Positions 16,810-22,472 of a stretch of 22,472 nucleotides of DNA are shown here, one piece after another; positions within the stretch are counted from its first letter, which is position 1; each line of letters starts with the position of its first letter. The translations under genes were made by a program, and so were the position numbers. Source of the DNA: Candidatus Delongbacteria bacterium (GTDB lineage Bacteria; JAGOEH01); the NCBI GenBank assembly GCA_017997825.1, contig JAGOEH010000036.1, forward strand, positions 1-22,472, in the 5' to 3' direction. The notes under the pieces are model-generated. The model worked only from the letters and a program-made list of their open reading frames with translations. It was not told the DNA's origin and made no database searches.

Positions 16810-17419
16810 GATCATTCGCCTGTGTAACCGTTGTATCCGCCGTGAGAAAGAAAAGTACAATGCCGATATTCACCATCAGTGTATCGAGATTCGCTTAACC
16901 CAATGGGATTGTCCCTATTATTTTTGTAAGATCCAGGACCGGTTCCGGATCGGACGCCATACTTATCCGATTGATATTCTGGATTACAGAGAGGAACTGG
17001 TTCATGGAGAATGGATCTTTTCCGGCCGATGCCTTTGGCAGAAAAACACCCCCCGCGAGGGTCATACCGCGATCCTGCCGATCTATCTGATCGAGTTCAA
17101 TCCTGAAACCCGAACAATCCGGCATGAGACCTATGCTCTGACCGAGGGCTTTTCAGGACGATTTCACCTTCGTTCGGCTGAACTTCATAAAGAGCATTAT
17201 CTGGGATTCAAATTGGATGATATCAATATCTCGATATGTAGAAAAAAAGGGGTAGTGACCGGGCACGAATGCCAGATGTGTTTTCAGAATGAGGAAAAAA
17301 GCAAAAAGGAATTCGCGCATCAGATACGATGCCGCAAGGAGAATATCATCCAGCAGCATTCCTTTGAGTTTATAGAAACCAAGCAGTTGTATCGCTCCAT
17401 AAATCCAATTTTTAATTAA
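16793..17419 (+). CDS. Unrecognised cysteine-rich protein, motility-linked by position
   Basis: A 208-residue protein that I do not recognise. It has ten cysteines, at residues 11, 14, 30, 40, 45, 80, 149, 160, 163 and 180. The CNRC near the N-terminus and CQMC near the C-terminus form two CxxC pairs that could hold a metal such as zinc. There is no signal peptide or membrane segment, so it is probably cytoplasmic; reduced thiols or metal binding would fit that. The middle is rich in aromatic residues and His. The start at 16793 is set by GGAG; the coding sequence overlaps the FlgM-like gene by 17 bases, so the two are probably co-translated. No terminator follows, and the cheW promoter begins 27 bases after its stop. 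Confidence 0.7.
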   Translation: MSQSNRIIRLCNRCIRREKEKYNADIHHQCIEIRLTQWDCPYYFCKIQDRFRIGRHTYPIDILDYREELVHGEWIFSGRCLWQKNTPREGHTAILPIYLIEFNPETRTIRHETYALTEGFSGRFHLRSAELHKEHYLGFKLDDINISICRKKGVVTGHECQMCFQNEEKSKKEFAHQIRCRKENIIQQHSFEFIETKQLYRSINPIFN

Positions 17420-17446
17420 CTTTTACACCCCGCATTCAGAAATATC

Positions 17447-17475
17447 TTGACAATCATTTTTATTGGTATTATATT
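17447..17475 (+). promoter_or_regulatory. Sigma70-like promoter of the chemotaxis operon
   Basis: TTGACA (17447-17452), a 17-base spacer and TATATT (17470-17475), the same hexamers and spacing as the TonB-receptor promoter. The start would be near 17482, with a short leader carrying GGAGG before the cheW ATG. Confidence 0.65.
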
Positions 17476-17502
17476 TATCAAAATACCAAAGCGGAGGATG
17501 CG

Positions 17503-17988
17503 ATGGATAATATTCAGGCGATCAAAGAACAGTATTTGGCTGATCAGTCTTTCACTGAAGATAAGCGGAAACTGGTATCCTTCCATATCGGGAGTGAAGA
17601 ATTCGCCATTGATATCACGATGGTGCATGAGATTTTCAAGTTGGTGGATATTACACTGGTTCCTAAGGCCCCCTATTATGTGGAGGGGGTAATCAATCTG
17701 CGCGGAAGGGTCATCCCCATCATTAATATCCGGAAACGGCTGGGATTACCGGTCCGCAGTTATGACAAGGACACCAAGATTGTGGTGGTGGAGATCAATA
17801 AAAAAATACTGGGATTTATCGTCGATGCCGTATCCGAAGTCATTGAAATTTCCAGCACCACCATCGAACCCCCACCTTCGATCATGGGTGAGGTCGACTC
17901 GGAGTTTATTTCCGGAGTGGGGAAATTGAACGATCGACTGCTGGTTCTGCTTGATCTGGAGAAGGTTCTCACGCAGAAAAACAAATAA
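17503..17988 (+). CDS. cheW: Chemotaxis coupling protein CheW
   Basis: A 161-residue CheW. In the family, CheW joins receptors to the kinase CheA. The core begins at KLVSFHIGSEEFAIDITMVH (about residue 23) and includes the typical YYVEGVINLRGRVIPIINIR motif (about 58-77) and the GFIVDAVSEVIEI strand. GKLNDRLLVLLDLEKVL closes the domain. The 22-residue N-terminal lead is slightly longer than usual. GGAGG lies five bases before the ATG. It is the first gene of the operon; no cheA or receptor gene is in the window. Confidence 0.95.
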   Translation: MDNIQAIKEQYLADQSFTEDKRKLVSFHIGSEEFAIDITMVHEIFKLVDITLVPKAPYYVEGVINLRGRVIPIINIRKRLGLPVRSYDKDTKIVVVEINKKILGFIVDAVSEVIEISSTTIEPPPSIMGEVDSEFISGVGKLNDRLLVLLDLEKVLTQKNK

Positions 17989-18000
17989 TCAGGATAATCC

Positions 18001-18858
18001 ATGGATGCTTTCAGTCTGAAAAAAGAGGTTGTATTAAGTAATGAAGAATTTACACTTTTGAATAATTATATCTATGAACAGACCGGTATCCAGTTTTCCG
18101 AAAGCAAGATGTATCTGCTGAACAACCGGCTGAACAAGCGTCTGATGGAAACGGGATCTGCTACCTTTAAAGATTACTATTACTATCTGAAATATGATAA
18201 CTCGGGCAAAGAATTTACCAACCTGTTGAATGTCATCACCACCAATGAAACCAGCTTTTTCCGCACTGATTTTCAGCTGGACGCCTTCATCGGCTACATT
18301 ATTCCAAGTATTATGGAGAAAAAAAAAAAGACAGGGGATCGGCGGATCCTGATCTGGAGTGCCGGCTGTAGTACGGGTGAAGAACCTTACACCCTGGCCA
18401 TTATGCTGATGGAAAAGAATATCCATCTGAGCTACGAGATTGAGATTTATGCCAATGATGTCAGCGATAAAGTACTGACCGTCGCCCGTTCGGGTTTATA
18501 CAATCAGCTGAGTTTGCGCAATACACCTCCGGTTATCATCCAGAAATACTTTAACCGGGTTGATGCCTCAACCTTTCAGATCAAACCCGATGTCAAGCGG
18601 ATGGTCAAGTTTCAATTCGGTAATCTGGCGCGGCCCAACACCCTGATGCTGGTTAAAGACCGGGATGTGATATTCTGCCGGAACGTGATGATCTATTTCG
18701 GCAATGAATCCAGGATCAATACCGTATCCATGTTCTATGACAAATTGGTTGATCAGGGCTATCTGATGGTCGGTCATTCGGAGACTCTTCATGGAATCAG
18801 CACAGCTTTCAAGATTGTCCATTACCAAAAATCGATTTTTTACCAAAAGGTTAAGTAG
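18001..18858 (+). CDS. cheR: Chemotaxis methyltransferase CheR
   Basis: A 285-residue protein-glutamate methyltransferase that methylates chemoreceptors using S-adenosylmethionine; CheB reverses this. Residues about 10-85 are the helical CheR N-domain (LLNNYIYEQTGIQFSESKMY). TTNETSFFR (80-88) is the conserved signature. IWSAGCSTGEEPYTLAI (118-134) is the SAM-binding motif I. FCRNVMIYF (225-233) is the family's conserved segment near the cofactor site. AGGA lies before the ATG. The coding sequence holds a run of eleven A at about 18319-18329, within the codons for Glu-Lys-Lys-Lys-Lys. The gap to cheY is eight bases. Confidence 0.95.
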   Translation: MDAFSLKKEVVLSNEEFTLLNNYIYEQTGIQFSESKMYLLNNRLNKRLMETGSATFKDYYYYLKYDNSGKEFTNLLNVITTNETSFFRTDFQLDAFIGYIIPSIMEKKKKTGDRRILIWSAGCSTGEEPYTLAIMLMEKNIHLSYEIEIYANDVSDKVLTVARSGLYNQLSLRNTPPVIIQKYFNRVDASTFQIKPDVKRMVKFQFGNLARPNTLMLVKDRDVIFCRNVMIYFGNESRINTVSMFYDKLVDQGYLMVGHSETLHGISTAFKIVHYQKSIFYQKVK

Positions 18859-18866
18859 GTAGCATT

Positions 18867-19235
18867 ATGAAACATCGGATTATATTTGTGGATGATTCGG
18901 ACACGATCAGGAAATTTGTCGCGATGGGATTGCGTTTAAAGAATTATGTGATCGATCTGGCCTCGGATGGGCAAGAGGCCTTGGAGAAAATCGCGGTCAA
19001 TAAGGTAGAACTGGTCATTACGGACTTGAATATGCCGAATATGGACGGGTTTGAATTGATTACCAACCTTCGGAATGATCCGGAATACGTCAAGATTCCG
19101 ATTATTGTACTGTCAACGGAAAACCAGAGTGATGAAATGAAAAAGGCCATGGATTTGGGCGCCAACAGCTATCTGGTAAAACCCTTTAAAATTGATTTGA
19201 TTGTCAAAGAGATCGAACGCCTGTTAGTCGAATAA
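18867..19235 (+). CDS. cheY: CheY-like single-domain response regulator 1
   Basis: A 122-residue receiver domain. Asp9/Asp10 form the acidic pocket, Asp53 in ELVITDLNMPNMDG is the predicted phosphorylation site, Ser83 takes the switch Thr/Ser position, and Lys105 in YLVKPF is conserved. There is no output domain, so it acts by protein contact, classically with the flagellar switch. The phosphodonor CheA is outside the window. It lies eight bases after cheR and 13 before the second cheY. VLSTENQ in place of the usual VTA-type switch suggests a different partner or a phosphate-sink role (inference). Confidence 0.9.
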   Translation: MKHRIIFVDDSDTIRKFVAMGLRLKNYVIDLASDGQEALEKIAVNKVELVITDLNMPNMDGFELITNLRNDPEYVKIPIIVLSTENQSDEMKKAMDLGANSYLVKPFKIDLIVKEIERLLVE

Positions 19236-19248
19236 AAAGGAGAAGTCT

Positions 19249-19623
19249 ATGTCCAATCTCAGGATCCTGGCTGTTGATGATTCAGCAACCATGCGTCGGA
19301 TTATTGTCAATACCCTGAAGCGCGCCGAATTTGAAGATGTGGTCGAAGCCCAGGATGGCAAGGATGCTCTGGCCAAACTGGCCAGCGAAAATATCAATTT
19401 TATTATCACCGACTGGAATATGCCCGAAATGGATGGTCTGGCATTTGTCAAAGCCGTTCGATCCGATCCGGCCATGAAGGATATTCCCATTTTGATGGTG
19501 ACAACCCGCAGTGTCAAGGATGATATCATCGAGGCCATGAAGGCCGGAGTCAATAATTACATCGTTAAACCCTTCACACCCCAGACTCTGAAAGAAAAAA
19601 TCGATAAAATTCTGGGTGGGTGA
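19249..19623 (+). CDS. cheY: CheY-like single-domain response regulator 2 (canonical CheY)
   Basis: A 124-residue receiver domain with the classical CheY pattern: DDSATMRRIIVNTLK at the N-terminus, Asp55 in FIITDWNMPEMDG as the phosphorylation site, Thr85 in ILMVTTRS as the switch residue and Lys107 in YIVKPF. It resembles the flagellar-switch CheY more than its neighbour does. AAGGAG lies about seven bases before the ATG. It is followed by a 51-base gap, the longest inside the operon, with a weak hairpin. Confidence 0.93.
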   Translation: MSNLRILAVDDSATMRRIIVNTLKRAEFEDVVEAQDGKDALAKLASENINFIITDWNMPEMDGLAFVKAVRSDPAMKDIPILMVTTRSVKDDIIEAMKAGVNNYIVKPFTPQTLKEKIDKILGG

Positions 19624-19625
19624 TT

Positions 19626-19661
19626 CAGGTTTGAGCTTGGTCTTTAACCCTGTTTTCCTTT
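19626..19661 (+). terminator. Weak terminator-like hairpin after the second cheY
   Basis: CAGGTT (19626-19631) can pair with AACCCTG (19646-19652) with one bulged C and a 14-base loop, followed by TTTTCCTTTCT. The stem is weak and the U-tract is broken, so at most partial termination is expected. Confidence 0.2.
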
Positions 19662-19674
19662 CTAACATAATCCT

Positions 19675-21129
19675 ATGGTGAATGAACTGCATTGTTCCCC
19701 GAGCGAATCCGATTCGTCCCCGGATTTGGAAGTCAAAAACAATAAGTATTGCTTGCGATTCAATCCGGATCGAAGTGAAGCTTATTTTACCTTTTATGAT
19801 ATCGGCCGCCTTATTACCGTCAATGATGCCGTATCATTTCTGGTCAGCAAAGGATTGAAAGTTTTTGATCGGGCCAAATTGGAAGAACTGCTGCTGAAAA
19901 AAAAGTATAATGAGGAGTTCCTGATTGCGTCCGGAACCCCTCCCCGGCATGGCCAAGATACCCGATTAAAGATGACGGTCAATCTCGATCCCCAAATCAA
20001 TCCGGATATTCAGGAGGATGGTACGGTCGATTTTAAGACGATTCGATCGATTCCGACGGTCAAAAAAGGGGAGATTATCGCCGAAATCCTGGAGCCGACT
20101 TCGGGAGTCGACGGAGAAGATGTTTTCGGTGAACGGATCAAAGCCCATCAGGGACAGCTTACCCCTCCGCCGATCGGTATCAATGTGGCAGTCCACCCCG
20201 ATAATCCCATCCGATTGATTGCTGAAAAATCGGGTCATATCTTGATCTCATCCCAAAAATTACTCGAAATTCGAGATATTCTGATTGTCGAAGGCGATCT
20301 GGATTATGCGGTCGGAAACATCGATTTTGACGGAACCGTGATCGTCAAGAAGGATGTCAAGAGTTCCTTCTCGATCAAGGCTCAGGGGAACATTGAAGTG
20401 ATGGGTTCGGTCGAGGATGCGGTACTGATTTCTGAAAAATCCATTATCATCAAGAATGGATTTGTGGGTAAGGGAACAGGCAACGTCACAGCCAAAGAGG
20501 ATGTGATCATTCACCATATCAGCAGTCAGACTGTTCATGCCGGGAGAGACATCATCATCGGTGAGGAAAGTATGAATGCCAACCTTAGGGCTGAGAACAG
20601 CCTCAAGGTTTTGGGTAAAAAGGGTACAATTATCGGCGGCAGCGCTTATGCACTCCATCTGATCGAAACCAAAATCGCCGGTACAGGGGCCTGCATTCCT
20701 ACCATTCTTTCAGCCGGAATCACCCGTGAAAATTTCGCCCGGATTCGCGAGCTGGAGGGTCTGATCGAAAAAAATCAGGAAAACCTGAAACGCATCAAAC
20801 AAAATGTCTATACCCTCTTCAGAGAAAAACTCGATAAAAATCAGCTTCCCCCCGATAAGGAAAATCTGCTCGAACAGATGAAAAAAGCCCAGGCCTCGCT
20901 GCCTCTCCAGATCGATGCCCTGCAGCATGAACTCGAACAACTCAATGCCATCCGGGAAAAACTGAAGTTTTCAAATGTCCAGGTCACCGATACCGCCTTT
21001 CCCAAGGTTAGGATCGTGATGGGAGAGGATATTATGGAACTTCGGGAAGCCTATCGAAGCGCGGTATTCATGCTGGAAAAAGGAACCATATCATTGTTTA
21101 TCAAAGGGAAAAGGGTTAAATTAGGCTGA
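19675..21129 (+). CDS. FapA-family (DUF342) flagellar assembly protein A homologue
   Basis: A 484-residue protein of the FapA/DUF342 family. Residues about 20-200 form the N-domain with IASGTPPRHGQDTRLKM and the typical VDFKTIRSIPTVKKGEIIAE stretch, then PTSGVDGEDVFG. Residues about 200-345 are the repetitive beta-helix with the signature VEGDLDYAVGNIDFDGTVIV. Residues about 352-450 are a coiled coil, and a beta-rich tail follows. FapA is connected to flagellar assembly in Vibrio (family knowledge); its molecular task is poorly known. The stop shares one base with the cheB ATG (TGATG), so translation is coupled. No SD is seen before the ATG; TAACAT (19663-19668) ends six bases upstream, the same spacing as at 11479. 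Confidence 0.85.
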   Translation: MVNELHCSPSESDSSPDLEVKNNKYCLRFNPDRSEAYFTFYDIGRLITVNDAVSFLVSKGLKVFDRAKLEELLLKKKYNEEFLIASGTPPRHGQDTRLKMTVNLDPQINPDIQEDGTVDFKTIRSIPTVKKGEIIAEILEPTSGVDGEDVFGERIKAHQGQLTPPPIGINVAVHPDNPIRLIAEKSGHILISSQKLLEIRDILIVEGDLDYAVGNIDFDGTVIVKKDVKSSFSIKAQGNIEVMGSVEDAVLISEKSIIIKNGFVGKGTGNVTAKEDVIIHHISSQTVHAGRDIIIGEESMNANLRAENSLKVLGKKGTIIGGSAYALHLIETKIAGTGACIPTILSAGITRENFARIRELEGLIEKNQENLKRIKQNVYTLFREKLDKNQLPPDKENLLEQMKKAQASLPLQIDALQHELEQLNAIREKLKFSNVQVTDTAFPKVRIVMGEDIMELREAYRSAVFMLEKGTISLFIKGKRVKLG

Positions 21130-22214
21130 TGTCCATCAAACTTTTAATCGTTGACGATTCTCCATTCATCCGTAAGGCTATCGCTAAAATGATCCAGGCC
21201 GATCCCGAGATTGTGGTCATCGGGGAAGCCTCGAATGGGCGGGAAGCCGTGGAAAAAGTCGCCGAACTGAAACCGGATGTGGTAACCCTGGATATCGAGA
21301 TGCCGATCATGAACGGAATCGATGCCCTGAAAATTATCATGAAAAATTCACCCTTGCCGGTGGTGATGGTCAGTTCTCTGACCGAAGATGGAGCCAAGAT
21401 TACCCTGGAGGCTCTCAAGATAGGAGCGATCGATTATCTGCCCAAAGATATCGCCAATTCCAGCTTGTCGATCATGAACAAAAAGCAGGAAATCATCATG
21501 AAGATAAAGACGGCGTATCAGGCCCGGCGCCGGATCGTCAGATCCCGTGATTCGGAAATCAATGTCGTCAACGTCGTCAGCACGGCCTCTTCCCGGGGAG
21601 TCAAGGAAAAATATAAAAAAAAATCGGATCGCTACTCGATGGTCGTCATCGGAACATCCACCGGCGGCCCTCCCGCGCTGGAAAAGGTAATTGCTCCCCT
21701 GCCGTCTTCTTTTTCCTTACCTATTCTGATTGTTCAGCATATGCCCCCTGTCTTTACCCGATCACTGGCCGACCGCCTCAACTCCCTTTCCCAGATTGGG
21801 GTCAAGGAAGCCGAAGATGGAGAAATGATCCGGCCGGGACAGGCCTATATCGCCCCGGGGGATTTTCATATGACGCTGCGTAAAAACCGGGATGGATTTA
21901 TCGTTCGGACTTCCAAAGAACCTTCACAGTTGATCAACCGTCCATCGGTCGATGTGTTGTTTGAAAGCGCCGCTGAGTATTTTTCCAATGACCTGCTGGC
22001 CGTCATCATGACCGGAATGGGACATGATGGATTACAGGGAACCCGGCAGATCAGGAACAAAACAGGGACTGTGATCGCTCAAGACGAAGAAACCTGTGTC
22101 GTTTTCGGCATGCCGGGTTCGGTCGTCAAGGAGAATCTGGCCGACTATATTGTCCCTCTCCAGGAGATTGCTCCCAGAATAATGGAGCTCGTTGTTGCCA
22201 ATGAAACTACCTAA
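21129..22214 (+). CDS. cheB: Chemotaxis methylesterase/response regulator CheB
   Basis: A 361-residue CheB, normal length. Residues 1-120 are a receiver domain with acidic pocket Asp9/Asp10 and phosphorylation site Asp55 (VVTLDIEMPIMNG). A basic linker covers about 130-168. Residues 170-358 are the methylesterase domain: catalytic Ser177 in VIGTSTGGPPALEKVI, His204 in ILIVQHMPP and Asp300 in IMTGMGHDG. It removes methyl esters from receptor glutamates and deamidates glutamines, against CheR. It overlaps fapA by one base, and its last 14 bases overlap the start of the AMIN-like gene. Confidence 0.97.
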   Translation: MSIKLLIVDDSPFIRKAIAKMIQADPEIVVIGEASNGREAVEKVAELKPDVVTLDIEMPIMNGIDALKIIMKNSPLPVVMVSSLTEDGAKITLEALKIGAIDYLPKDIANSSLSIMNKKQEIIMKIKTAYQARRRIVRSRDSEINVVNVVSTASSRGVKEKYKKKSDRYSMVVIGTSTGGPPALEKVIAPLPSSFSLPILIVQHMPPVFTRSLADRLNSLSQIGVKEAEDGEMIRPGQAYIAPGDFHMTLRKNRDGFIVRTSKEPSQLINRPSVDVLFESAAEYFSNDLLAVIMTGMGHDGLQGTRQIRNKTGTVIAQDEETCVVFGMPGSVVKENLADYIVPLQEIAPRIMELVVANETT

Positions 22215-22472
22215 TTCGATCGGCTGGCTTTTTTTTTTACTGCTTCCGACCTGGGCTCAAACCCTTACCCCATCCCCGGCTCCCGATACATCCCGTTATC
22301 AGGACTCCAGCAATGTCATCTTTTCAGTTACAACCGGATATCACCAGACCTTCTCCAGAGTAGTGATCAAGACAGCCCATCCCCCTTTTTATGACCTCAA
22401 GGATGAAAAAAGTCAACATCGCATCATCATTCAGCTTTATCAGACCGTGATCGGTCAATCCCAGCTTCGCTC
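22201..22472 (+). CDS. Exported protein with AMIN-like domain, 5' end only
   Basis: The first 90 codons of a protein cut off by the window edge. MKLPNSIGWLFFLLLPTWAQ is a signal peptide with predicted cleavage at Ala/Gln. SSNVIFSVTTGYHQTFSRVV, then IKTAHPPFYDLKDEKSQHRI and IIQLYQTVIG, resemble AMIN domains, which position amidases and secretins in the envelope; N-acetylmuramoyl-L-alanine amidase is one possible identity. The start ATG (22201) lies inside the cheB end (overlap 14 bases, other frame). The nearest GGAG is 13 bases away, so initiation may depend on coupling. Ten T in a row (22219-22228) encode part of the signal peptide. Confidence 0.6.
   Translation, partial: MKLPNSIGWLFFLLLPTWAQTLTPSPAPDTSRYQDSSNVIFSVTTGYHQTFSRVVIKTAHPPFYDLKDEKSQHRIIIQLYQTVIGQSQLR

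Noticed and set aside
1-22472. tRNA, rRNA, CRISPR array, insertion sequence, integrase or attachment-site repeats
   Set aside because: All gaps between genes were read; none holds a cloverleaf, regular spaced repeats, transposase motif or terminal inverted repeats.

Overview
The window looks like chromosomal DNA of a motile, didermic (Gram-negative type) bacterium from the Fibrobacterota-Chlorobiota-Bacteroidota side of the tree or a neighbouring candidate phylum (KSB1, Calditrichota or Marinimicrobia type). The reasons are a PorV/PorQ-like outer-membrane protein, a TonB-dependent receptor with an N-terminal carboxypeptidase-regulatory-like domain, and a very large secreted protein whose C-terminal domain resembles FlgD-like or type IX sorting domains. 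Full chemotaxis machinery and sigma70-type (TTGACA-N17-TATAAT-like) promoters are also present. The phylum is an inference; no rRNA gene or taxonomic marker beyond L21/L27 is present.

Left part, 1-11345, almost all on the minus strand. The window opens with the 3' end of a TPR protein (+), which abuts a minus-strand operon head to head at its end. Read in transcription order, the operon is: promoter (9482-9454), TonB-dependent receptor (9391-6674), 1188-residue secreted protein with Ca-binding-like acidic repeats (6663-3097), PorV/PorQ-like protein (3076-2063), parvulin-like lipoprotein (2063-393). Gaps are 10-20 bases or a one-base TGATG overlap, so the four genes look co-transcribed. Together they read as an envelope module: outer-membrane receptor, large exported repeat protein, outer-membrane barrel and periplasmic folding factor. 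A second parvulin-like lipoprotein (11345-9765) lies upstream on the same strand, separated by about 370 bases that contain a headless, coding-like 77-codon reading frame and the operon promoter.

Middle part, 11479-16349, plus strand. A membrane-anchored SGNH-hydrolase/TPR protein is coupled by TGATG to a PfkB-family sugar kinase. Then come rplU-rpmA (ribosomal proteins L21 and L27) with a clear promoter and a strong intrinsic terminator, followed by a GAF-SpoIIE (RsbU-like) PP2C phosphatase.

Right part, 16462-22472, plus strand. A FlgM-like small protein overlaps an unrecognised 10-cysteine protein. A clear promoter then drives cheW-cheR-cheY-cheY-fapA-cheB, and the start of an AMIN-domain-like exported protein overlaps cheB. 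There is no cheA and no receptor gene in the window, so the chemotaxis core must be completed elsewhere. The FlgM-like protein and FapA link this chemotaxis set to flagellar motility.

Most genes have a good Shine-Dalgarno (SD) sequence. Two divergently transcribed genes at 11345 and 11479, and perhaps fapA, instead have a -10-like hexamer ending 5-6 bases before the ATG, which suggests leaderless mRNAs. I saw no tRNA, rRNA, CRISPR array, insertion sequence or integrase.
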